Origin: Bacillota bacterium
GTDB lineage: Bacteria; Bacillota; Clostridia; Peptostreptococcales; Anaerovoracaceae
Direction of reading: 5' to 3'
Assembly (NCBI GenBank): GCA_030525285.1
Contig: JAUNFA010000005.1
Coordinates: 44,838 to 108,837 of the forward strand
Length of the DNA: 64,000 nucleotides
Shown piece after piece: positions 19,437-26,529 of the stretch; position 1 is the stretch's first letter; every line of letters begins with the position of its first letter. The position numbers and the translations under genes are program-made. The notes beneath the pieces were generated by a model that was given only the letters and a program-made list of their open reading frames with translations, was not told the DNA's origin and ran no database searches.

Positions 19437-20225
19437 ATGATTGATTTTAACGAAAAAAAAGGTTTTATAATTGATATGGATGGTGTAATGTACCATGGTA
19501 ACAGAGTTCTTGAAGGAGCGGTTGAGTTCATAAACTGGCTTCAGGAGAATGATAAGAAATATCTTTTTCTGACCAACAGCAGTGAGAAGACTCCTCAGGA
19601 ATTGAGAAACAAGCTGTTAAGAATGGGACTGGATGTTCCTAGCGAGAATTTCTACACAAGTGCTCTTGCAACTGCACGTTTTCTTGCAGCCCAGAGCGAA
19701 GAATGTTCAGCCTATGTAATAGGGGAGGCAGGTCTGCTCAACGCACTTTATGATGAGGGTGTCACCATGAATGATGTGAATCCGGATTATGTGGTTGTCG
19801 GAGAGGGTAAGTCATATTCTTTTGAAACTCTGACCAAGGCAGTGAATTTCGTCAAGAACGGAGCGAGACTTATAGGTGCTAATACGGATATTTCAGGTCC
19901 TATTGAGAATGGAATTGCGCCAGCATGCGGAGCATTGGTATCACCTATCGAAGTGGCAACAGGCAAAAAAGCATATTTCTGTGGCAAGCCTAATCCGCTT
20001 ATGATGAGAACAGGTCTGGAAATTCTGGGATGCCATGCGAGAGAGGCTGTAGTAGTCGGAGACAGAATGGATACCGATATTGTGGCAGGTACAGAATCAG
20101 GAGCTGATACAGTACTGGTATTATCGGGAGTTTCTGACATGGAAACTGTAAAAAAATATGCGTATCAGCCGAAGGTTATATTTAACGGTGTGGGAGACAT
20201 TGTTAAGGCCGCTCAGAATTCATAG
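19437..20225 (+). CDS. HAD-IIA family phosphatase (NagD/p-nitrophenylphosphatase-like)
   Basis: 262-residue haloacid dehalogenase-type hydrolase. Motif I IDMDGVMYHG (nucleophile aspartate), motif II FLTNSS, motif III lysine in FCGKPNPLMM, and motif IV VVGDRMDTDIVAG are all present, with a C2B-type cap between. Substrate is unknown; NagD-like enzymes act on small sugar and nucleotide phosphates. Its position after phoU, with no promoter seen and a terminator after it, makes it a likely last gene of the Pho-controlled operon, freeing phosphate from organic phosphates inside the cell. AGGAGG at 19424-19429 favours ATG 19437 over ATG 19434. Confidence 0.9.
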   Translation: MIDFNEKKGFIIDMDGVMYHGNRVLEGAVEFINWLQENDKKYLFLTNSSEKTPQELRNKLLRMGLDVPSENFYTSALATARFLAAQSEECSAYVIGEAGLLNALYDEGVTMNDVNPDYVVVGEGKSYSFETLTKAVNFVKNGARLIGANTDISGPIENGIAPACGALVSPIEVATGKKAYFCGKPNPLMMRTGLEILGCHAREAVVVGDRMDTDIVAGTESGADTVLVLSGVSDMETVKKYAYQPKVIFNGVGDIVKAAQNS

Positions 20226-20259
20226 GATTCTGAGGACAGAATTTAAAATCGTCAAAAGT

Positions 20260-20301
20260 GCAGCAGATAGAGAATATTCTCTACTTGCTGCTTGTTTTTT
20301 T
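20260..20301 (+). terminator. Terminator of the pst operon
   Basis: Interrupted stem: GCAGCA (20260-20265) with TGCTGC (20286-20291), plus an inner self-paired AGAGAATATTCTCT, followed by a run of seven T. It closes the pst-phoU-HAD transcript. Confidence 0.8.
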
Positions 20302-20379
20302 GTCTCATAGTTTTGAAGTTTTCTCCAAGAAATAAAGAATAGTATGTGGTTGTAAAATGAGGATGTAAATAAGTGACAA

Positions 20380-20432
20380 TAAAACAACGACCTTATAGGA
20401 GCGAAATCTGCTCAGGTATGGTCGTTGTTTTA
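20380..20432. terminator. Long hairpin between convergent genes, likely terminator for the minus-strand small gene
   Basis: 13-bp perfect outer stem, TAAAACAACGACC (20380-20392) with its exact complement at 20420-20432, and an inner GAGC/GCTC hairpin. U-rich bases follow on either strand. Since a strong plus-strand terminator already lies at 20260, this one most likely ends the minus-strand transcript of the small membrane gene at 20484-20720. The rest of 20226-20483 shows no gene. Confidence 0.65.
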
Positions 20433-20483
20433 CGTTTTTATATTGAAAAAGTATTGGAGAGGCTGTCTGAATGATAACATGTT

Positions 20484-20720
20484 TTAGTTATCAAATTCGT
20501 GTCTGTATAGGTAGCTTACGGAAATTATGAATAAGAAGAATCCGGGGTAGCATATGAATACCAGCATCCAGTCAATTCCGTCCAGTGCAAAGACTCTGAT
20601 TAATTCCCAGCAAAGACTGCCGATAACTGCACCGATAACAGTGCAGAGAAATATGAACAGCTTTGATTTGTGAACTACAGATATATTCAATTTATCTAAT
20701 TTGTTCCAGAGTGTTTTCAT
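20484..20720 (-). CDS. Small two-pass membrane protein of unknown function, predicted Pho-regulon member
   Basis: 78-residue protein with a basic N-terminus (~1-20), a hydrophobic segment at ~21-46 rich in Gly/Ile/Leu with one Cys, a second at ~51-72, and a short charged tail. I do not recognise a family. The ATG at 20720 is preceded by AAGGAG (complement of 20731-20736); an in-frame GTG at 20729 is less likely. It is transcribed away from the Na/Pi cotransporter from a promoter with the same Pho-box geometry. A role in phosphate uptake or in PhoR/PhoU signalling is inference from context only. Confidence 0.75.
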   Translation of the reverse strand: MKTLWNKLDKLNISVVHKSKLFIFLCTVIGAVIGSLCWELIRVFALDGIDWMLVFICYPGFFLFIISVSYLYRHEFDN

Positions 20721-20768
20721 TATAATCACGCTCCTTATGAATTAAGTTCTTTCCTATTGTTTGATTCA

Positions 20769-20824
20769 ATCTTATTCAAGGAAAGTAAAATCTGAAATCA
20801 GCGGAGTGTAAATTAAATGTAAAA
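20769..20824 (-). promoter_or_regulatory. Pho-box promoter of the small membrane protein gene
   Basis: Read on the minus strand: TTTTACA starting at 20824, ATTTACA at 20813 (+11), TTTTACT at 20790 (+34) and a -10 hexamer TAAGAT covering 20774-20769 (+50). These offsets match those at pstS and at the divergent Na/Pi cotransporter. The array starts 8 bases from the opposite-facing array. Confidence 0.72.
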
Positions 20825-20831
20825 AATAAAA

Positions 20832-20887
20832 TTTTACATTGATTTTACACAGGGCTGTTCGCGGATTTTACATAGGTTTTATATAGT
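20832..20887 (+). promoter_or_regulatory. Pho-box promoter of the Na/Pi cotransporter-phoBR operon
   Basis: TTTTACA at 20832, 20843 (+11) and 20866 (+34), a fourth related TTTTATA at 20877 (+45), and a -10 hexamer TATAGT at 20882-20887 (+50). No -35 hexamer. Expected start ~20894, leaving a leader of about 57 bases. If phoB and phoR are on this transcript, the regulator controls its own synthesis. Confidence 0.78.
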
Positions 20888-20950
20888 GTCATTGAAAAGT
20901 ATTAAGTATGTAAAACAATGTAAATTAATATAATTAAGGATGGAGGAAGT

Positions 20951-22738
20951 ATGGACATTTTTTCAGTATTGTCGCTTGTTGGAGGATTAGCACTGTTCCT
21001 TTGCGGAATGAATACCATGGGTGACGGTTTAGTTAAGTTATCGGGAGGAAAGCTTGAAGGCATTCTGGAGCGACTTACTTCAAACAGAATGATGGCACTG
21101 CTTACAGGAGCAATGGTAACCGGAATAATTCAGTCGTCTTCGGCGACTACTGTAATGGTTGTAGGTTTCGTTAACTCAGAAATCATGCAGCTGGAGCAGG
21201 CGGTAGGTATAATAATGGGTGCCAATATAGGAACTACGGTGACATCGTGGTTGCTGTCACTTACAGGTATCGAAGGATCAAGTATGCTGATGCAGCTTCT
21301 TAAACCAAGTTCATTCTCGCCTATACTTGCGGCCATAGGAATAATTCTTACTATGACGGCTAAGGATAATAACAGGAAAAAGGATACGGGAAGCATTCTG
21401 CTCGGATTTGCAATTCTTATGTTCGGAATGGATACTATGAGTGCAGCTGTGGAACCTCTTGCAGATAATGAGGCATTCACAAACATTCTCGTAGCATTTT
21501 CAAATCCTGTATTGGGAATGCTGGCAGGAGCTGTTCTTACTGCAGTAATCCAGTCATCATCGGCTTCGGTAGGTATACTTCAGGCATTGTGTATGACAGG
21601 GGCAATAGGATATAGTACAGCGATTCCTATCATAATGGGTCAGAATATAGGAACATGTGTCACGGCACTGATTTCATCAATAGGTGCAAGCAGGAATGCC
21701 AGAAGAGCTTCGATGATACACCTTTACTTTAATATAATAGGAACCATATTGTTTATGGTTGTATTCTACAGCCTCAATAAATTCATCGATTTCGCATTTA
21801 TGGATTCCAATGTTAATGCAGCGGGAATTGCGGTGATACACACATGCTTTAATATAGGCTGTGCAATAGTTCTATTCCCATTTGCAAATCTTCTAGTTAA
21901 GCTGGCCCGAATTTCGGTTCCTGAACATGCAGAAGAAAAGAAGGGTGAAGAACTGCCTCAGAAGCTTATGGCTCTCGATGAACGTTTCCTTGATACTCCG
22001 GCATTTGCAATGAATCTCAGCCGAACAGCTGTAGAAGAAATGGCTGAACTTGCGGCGGATTCCTTTAATAAGGCATTGGCTGTAATGAAAAAGTATTCGG
22101 CGGATACTGTGGAAGAAATTAAAAGGACGGAAGAACTTATAGACAGATATGACGATATAATAGGATCATATCTTGTGAAATTATCGGGATCAGACCTTAG
22201 TGTTGATGACAGCAGGAGCATGTCGGTAATGCTTCATTGCATTAATGATTTCGAGAGGATTTCGGATCATGCCCGAAATATGGCGGAAAACGCTGAGGAA
22301 ATGAACGCCAAAGGAATATCACTTTCCAGAGAATGCATAGAAGATTTGGATAAATTTGCAAAAGCGATTGAAGAAATACTGCGAATTACGATACAATCAT
22401 TTAAAGACAATGATTACAAACAGGCAAGATACGTGGAACCTTTGGAAGATACCATAGACTCTCTGTGTCTTGAAATGAAGAATCGTCACGTTAAGAGGCT
22501 GCGTACAGGAGAATGCTCATTGTATACGGGCATGTATTTTGAAGATATTGTAACAGACGCAGAGCGTGTATCAGACCACTGTTCCAATGTGGCAATTTAT
22601 CTGATTGAAATCAAGCAGGGAGAATTCGATCCTCACAAATACCTTGAGGAAATTAAAGACACAGACGATAAGTGGTTCAAGAAAAAGACTCAGGAATATC
22701 AGGATAAATATGTGCTGCCTGTAAAGGAAAGGAAGTAG
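20951..22738 (+). CDS. Na/Pi cotransporter family protein with C-terminal PhoU-like domain
   Basis: 595 residues. The membrane part (~1-320) has the two inverted QSSSAT/QSSSAS repeats (IIQSSSATTVMVVGF and VIQSSSASVGILQAL) and GANIGTT/GQNIGTC motifs that define the NptA/YjbB phosphate transporter family. The cytosolic part (~350-570) is PhoU-like, with FERISDHARNMAENA and AERVSDHCSNVA, the paired helical motifs. It imports or exports phosphate with sodium; direction cannot be told. Four bases separate it from the phoB-type regulator, so transport and sensing genes are probably co-transcribed from the Pho box upstream. Confidence 0.93.
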   Translation: MDIFSVLSLVGGLALFLCGMNTMGDGLVKLSGGKLEGILERLTSNRMMALLTGAMVTGIIQSSSATTVMVVGFVNSEIMQLEQAVGIIMGANIGTTVTSWLLSLTGIEGSSMLMQLLKPSSFSPILAAIGIILTMTAKDNNRKKDTGSILLGFAILMFGMDTMSAAVEPLADNEAFTNILVAFSNPVLGMLAGAVLTAVIQSSSASVGILQALCMTGAIGYSTAIPIIMGQNIGTCVTALISSIGASRNARRASMIHLYFNIIGTILFMVVFYSLNKFIDFAFMDSNVNAAGIAVIHTCFNIGCAIVLFPFANLLVKLARISVPEHAEEKKGEELPQKLMALDERFLDTPAFAMNLSRTAVEEMAELAADSFNKALAVMKKYSADTVEEIKRTEELIDRYDDIIGSYLVKLSGSDLSVDDSRSMSVMLHCINDFERISDHARNMAENAEEMNAKGISLSRECIEDLDKFAKAIEEILRITIQSFKDNDYKQARYVEPLEDTIDSLCLEMKNRHVKRLRTGECSLYTGMYFEDIVTDAERVSDHCSNVAIYLIEIKQGEFDPHKYLEEIKDTDDKWFKKKTQEYQDKYVLPVKERK

Positions 22739-22742
22739 ACGG

Positions 22743-23420
22743 ATGGCTCTTATATATATTGTAGAGGATGATACAAGCATAAGAGAAATAGAAACAATAG
22801 CACTGAAGAACAGCAATTACATTGTGCAGGCCTTCGGGGATGCCGCGAGCTTCTATAAACAAATAGAAATAATGATACCGGATCTGGTTCTTCTGGATAT
22901 AATGTTACCTGACGAGGATGGATATGAGATTGTGCGTAAGCTGAGAAACAATGCGCATACAAGCAGAATACCGGTAATAATGGTATCTGCCAAATCAACT
23001 GAAATTGATATGGTCAAGGGACTTGATGATGGTGCTGACGATTATATCAAGAAACCATTTTCAATTATGGAGCTTCTTTCCAGAGTGAAAGCAATGCTGA
23101 GACGAACTCAGAAGGAAGAGGTGCATTCATTGTCAGTAGGCAAGGTGACGGTAGATGTGGATAAACATATTGTAACTTCATGTGGTGACACTGTAGAGCT
23201 TACGTACAAGGAGTTCCAGCTCCTTAGATACCTTATGATAAATGAGGGCGTGGTGCTCAGCCGCGAATCAATAATGCAGCAGGTATGGGATACTGATTTT
23301 GAAGGTGAGACCAGAACAGTTGATATGCATATTAAAACATTGAGGCAGAAGCTGGGCGAAGGCAGTAGCATTATCAAAACCATAAGAAATGTGGGATATG
23401 TGGTTCAGTCGGAGGAATAA
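22743..23420 (+). CDS. OmpR/PhoB-family response regulator, likely PhoB/PhoP
   Basis: 225 residues. Receiver domain with acidic pocket (VEDD), phosphoacceptor aspartate in LVLLDIMLPDEDG, conserved VSAKS and the lysine in IKKPF; then a winged-helix DNA-binding domain with FQLLRYLMINEGVVLSRE and RTVDMHIKTLRQKLG. Position between a phosphate transporter and its partner kinase, and within 5 kb of pst, makes it the likely regulator that reads the Pho boxes described here. Assignment as phosphate regulator is by context. Confidence 0.93.
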   Translation: MALIYIVEDDTSIREIETIALKNSNYIVQAFGDAASFYKQIEIMIPDLVLLDIMLPDEDGYEIVRKLRNNAHTSRIPVIMVSAKSTEIDMVKGLDDGADDYIKKPFSIMELLSRVKAMLRRTQKEEVHSLSVGKVTVDVDKHIVTSCGDTVELTYKEFQLLRYLMINEGVVLSRESIMQQVWDTDFEGETRTVDMHIKTLRQKLGEGSSIIKTIRNVGYVVQSEE

Positions 23421-23426
23421 GGCAAT

Positions 23427-24785
23427 ATGAAGCGTAAGATTAATGTTACCCTTACAATAATAGCCATGTTTGCTGTTGTTACGTCTACAATAGCAATAAT
23501 CATAGTGTCATACAATCTTTTCGAGAATCAGGTGAGAAACGACGTAAGAGTATCCGCAGAGCTCCTTGATGATACGGGAGTATTTGACAGGGCCTATAGC
23601 AGCAGAAACAGAAAAATTACAGTAAAGGACAAATATTTCAAACATCTTACAAACGAAAGGTTGAGAATTACGTGGATTGACAGGGATGGTACTGTACTTT
23701 TTGACAACGATACTGATGCCACTAGGCTTGAAAACCACAGTAATCGTCCAGAATTTATTGATGCCATGAAAGAAGGAAACGGTCAAAGTATCAGGACCTC
23801 GGACACTTTCAAAATGAACACATATTATTACGCCATCAGAATTGATAACGGCACTGTAATAAGAGTGTCTATGGAAGCAAGAACAATTGCAAGCGTATTT
23901 CTGGCATCTCTGCCGACAATAGCACTTATTGTTTTGGGCATAATAATCGTATGTATGATAATTGCACAGATTCTTACAAAGCAAATCATAGCGCCAATCG
24001 AGAAAATGGCCGAAAATCTGGATAATGATTCCGATGTGGATGTGCAGACGGCAACTTACAGGGAACTGATACCTTTCGCAAACAAAATCAGAAGCCAGCA
24101 TGAGAAGGTTCTTAAGTCGGTTAAGAGCAGACAGGATTTCACGGCAAATGTATCCCATGAGCTAAAGACTCCTCTTGCAGCAATTTCAGGATATGCTGAG
24201 CTTATAGAGAACAAGATGGTAGAGCCTGATCAGGAGATTTATTTCGCTAAACAGATTCATGCTAACGCGGACAGACTGTTATCAGTAATAAATGATATAA
24301 TCAGCCTTTCGGAGCTTGATCACAACGAAGAAGTCCACAATTTTGAAGAGGTGGATCTTAACAAGATTGTTGGAGAATGTGTTGATGAACTTGTATTCAA
24401 TGCTTCACAAAAGAAAATTCTGCTCAGCTACTCAGGAACGCAGGTTAACAAAATGGTAGATGTGAATCTGATAAGAGAACTTGTGATGAACCTGGTGCAA
24501 AATGCTGTAAGATACAATAACGAAGGCGGACATGTGAAAGTTACGGTATCAGATGAGAAGGGTAACGGTGTCATATGTGTAAAGGATGACGGCATTGGAA
24601 TACCGGCAGACTCACTGGAAAGAGTTTTTGAACGATTTTACAGAGTTGATAAGAGCAGATCACGTGAACGTGGGGGCACAGGGCTAGGACTTGCGATAGT
24701 CAAGCATATAGTTGAAATTCACAATGGCAGAATTGAAATGGAAAGTGAGATCGATAAAGGAACAACAATAAGAATAATACTATAA
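23427..24785 (+). CDS. Sensor histidine kinase, likely PhoR
   Basis: 452 residues. Membrane segments at ~8-30 and ~157-183 enclose an extracytoplasmic sensor of about 125 residues, followed by a HAMP-like linker, HisKA with FTANVSHELKTPLAA (the phosphorylated histidine), and HATPase with NLVQNAVRYN, DDGIGIP and GGTGLGLAIVKH. No PAS domain is obvious in the cytosol. It pairs with the response regulator 6 bases upstream; its role as phosphate sensor is inferred from the island. Confidence 0.93.
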   Translation: MKRKINVTLTIIAMFAVVTSTIAIIIVSYNLFENQVRNDVRVSAELLDDTGVFDRAYSSRNRKITVKDKYFKHLTNERLRITWIDRDGTVLFDNDTDATRLENHSNRPEFIDAMKEGNGQSIRTSDTFKMNTYYYAIRIDNGTVIRVSMEARTIASVFLASLPTIALIVLGIIIVCMIIAQILTKQIIAPIEKMAENLDNDSDVDVQTATYRELIPFANKIRSQHEKVLKSVKSRQDFTANVSHELKTPLAAISGYAELIENKMVEPDQEIYFAKQIHANADRLLSVINDIISLSELDHNEEVHNFEEVDLNKIVGECVDELVFNASQKKILLSYSGTQVNKMVDVNLIRELVMNLVQNAVRYNNEGGHVKVTVSDEKGNGVICVKDDGIGIPADSLERVFERFYRVDKSRSRERGGTGLGLAIVKHIVEIHNGRIEMESEIDKGTTIRIIL

Positions 24786-24791
24786 AAATCA

Positions 24792-24823
24792 AGGGTACAT
24801 ATCGTGATTGTGATATGTACCCT
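24792..24823. terminator. Bidirectional terminator between phoR and gpmI
   Basis: 12-bp perfect stem AGGGTACATATC (24792-24803) / GATATGTACCCT (24812-24823), 8-base loop, between the ends of two convergent genes. T-rich bases follow on the plus strand and a TTTTTATA run follows on the minus strand. Confidence 0.8.
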
Positions 24824-24864
24824 CTTTGTTATGTGAATTTAAGTCTCGTAATGTTATAACCCGC

Positions 24865-26385
24865 TTATTTTGACACGAGGGAATGACCTGTCATTTCTTC
24901 AGGTATATCAAGCCCCATAAGGTCGAGAAGTGTCGGTGCAATGTCACAAAGTCTGCCGCCGTCCATAAGATGAACAGGGGTATTTGAAATGTGAAGCAGT
25001 GGAACATCGTTAAGTGAATGGGAAGTTACCACATTACCTGAATCATCAAGCATAACATCAGCATTACCGTGATCGGCGGTAAGGAGTACCTGACCGTTCT
25101 TAACCATTACAGCGCGGAGAATCTTTGGAACGCAGGTGTCCAAAGCTTCAATGGCAGCTTTGGCGGCATCCATGATTCCGGTATGGCCTACCATATCTGC
25201 ATTGGCAAAGTTGAGAATTATCAAATCGTATTTGTCTGTATCGATTGCTTCAATCACTTTGTCGGTTACCTCATATGCGCTCATTTCAGGCTGAAGATCA
25301 TAGGTGGCAACCTTAGGAGAGTTGACAAGTATTCTGTCTTCATTGACATTAGGTGCTTCAACACCACCGTTAAAGAAGAAGGTTACATGGGCGTACTTTT
25401 CTGTTTCCGCTATGCGAAGCTGATTAAGTCCACAGTCGGAAATATATTCGCCAAGGGTATTGCGCATGGTTTCAGGAGGATAAGCTAAAGTTACGTTAGG
25501 TAACGTTGCATCGTATTGAGTCATGCAGACATAAAAAATGTTCTGAGGAAATTTGCTGCGAGTGAATCCATCAAAATCAGGATCGACGAAGCTGCGTGAA
25601 ATCTCACGTGCACGGTCAGGTCTGAAATTGAACATAATCATGGCATCATTGTCATTTACGGTGTAGCCGTTATCGATAACTGTCGGGAGCACAAATTCGT
25701 CGTTTTCATCACGCTCATAAGCGCCTTTGACTGCATCGGCAGCTGTGGGAGCATGCTTCCCCTTTCCCAGCGTCATTGCATCGTATGCCAACTGAACTCT
25801 TTCCCAACGTTTATCTCTGTCCATTGCATAATATCTTCCGGACACCAGACTGATTCTACCGATGCCTATTTCGTCAAGATGAGCCTGCAGAATATCGATA
25901 TATTTACCTGCACAGCGTGGCGGTACATCACGTCCGTCAAGGAAACAGTGAATGGCAAGATCTTTGATACCCTCACTCTTTGCAAGGTCAGTAAGAGCTA
26001 TGAGGTGATTAATATGACTGTGGACACCTCCGTCACTGAGAAGACCGAGCAAATGAAGAGTACTGCCATTTTTTTTGGCATGGGAAATTGCTGCAAGCAG
26101 GGCTTCGTTCCTGAAGAAATCACCGTCTTCAATTGACTTGGTTATCTTGGTAAGATCCTGATATACGATGCGACCTGCACCGATATTAAGATGTCCCACC
26201 TCGGAATTGCCCATCTGACCTTCGGGAAGCCCTACATCAAGGCCGCATGCCTTAAGTGTGGTGCCGGGATAATCAGCGAATATTTTATCAAGATTAGGCT
26301 TGGAAGCCTGTGCTATTGCATTGCCGTATGATGAAGCATTGACTCCGTAACCGTCAAGAATCATCAGCATTGTAGGTCTGTTCAT
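24865..26385 (-). CDS. gpmI: 2,3-bisphosphoglycerate-independent phosphoglycerate mutase
   Basis: 506 residues; interconverts 3- and 2-phosphoglycerate in glycolysis using two Mn ions. N-terminal LMILDGYG with metal aspartate D11 and GQMGNSEVGH with catalytic Ser61 are clear, as are HCFLDGRDVPP, FNFRPDRARE and the C-terminal TADHGNAD. Full length. Read on the minus strand with GGGAGAGG before the ATG and a predicted promoter at 26437-26465. It is alone here and not in the usual gap-pgk-tpi glycolytic cluster. Confidence 0.97.
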   Translation of the reverse strand: MNRPTMLMILDGYGVNASSYGNAIAQASKPNLDKIFADYPGTTLKACGLDVGLPEGQMGNSEVGHLNIGAGRIVYQDLTKITKSIEDGDFFRNEALLAAISHAKKNGSTLHLLGLLSDGGVHSHINHLIALTDLAKSEGIKDLAIHCFLDGRDVPPRCAGKYIDILQAHLDEIGIGRISLVSGRYYAMDRDKRWERVQLAYDAMTLGKGKHAPTAADAVKGAYERDENDEFVLPTVIDNGYTVNDNDAMIMFNFRPDRAREISRSFVDPDFDGFTRSKFPQNIFYVCMTQYDATLPNVTLAYPPETMRNTLGEYISDCGLNQLRIAETEKYAHVTFFFNGGVEAPNVNEDRILVNSPKVATYDLQPEMSAYEVTDKVIEAIDTDKYDLIILNFANADMVGHTGIMDAAKAAIEALDTCVPKILRAVMVKNGQVLLTADHGNADVMLDDSGNVVTSHSLNDVPLLHISNTPVHLMDGGRLCDIAPTLLDLMGLDIPEEMTGHSLVSK

Positions 26386-26436
26386 GTCTATACCTCTCCC
26401 TTAACCTGATTTAGTTTCTGAGTTGCATTTCTATTA

Positions 26437-26465
26437 ATTATAATATAGACAGATTGAGAGTTAAA
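26437..26465 (-). promoter_or_regulatory. Predicted gpmI promoter
   Basis: On the minus strand: TTTAAC (complement of 26460-26465), 17-base spacer, TATAAT (complement of 26437-26442). The transcript would start near 26430 and has a ~45-base leader. Confidence 0.55.
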
Positions 26466-26514
26466 GCTATTTTAATGCAGGTGGTAACGAACATCTGCAT
26501 TTATTAAGTGTTTG

Positions 26515-26523
26515 TGGTAGAAT
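26515..26523 (+). promoter_or_regulatory. Possible extended -10 promoter giving a near-leaderless addA mRNA
   Basis: TGGTAGAAT at 26515-26523 fits an extended -10 (TGn + TAGAAT). The CTGCAT 17 bases upstream is a weak -35 (four of six matches to TTGCAA used elsewhere here). The expected start falls at about 26530, on the addA ATG itself, and no good ribosome binding site is present. Confidence 0.4.
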
Positions 26524-26529
26524 GTGATT

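Noticed and set aside
20351..20370. Another TGTAAA pair near the pst operon end
   Set aside because: Spacing is 13 bases and it is not upstream of any gene in the needed direction.
20909..20925. Additional TGTAAA pair just upstream of the Na/Pi cotransporter, Pho-like on the minus strand
   Set aside because: Repeat spacing is 10, not 11, there is no third repeat at +34 and no matching -10; probably chance in AT-rich DNA, though a weak extra site cannot be excluded.
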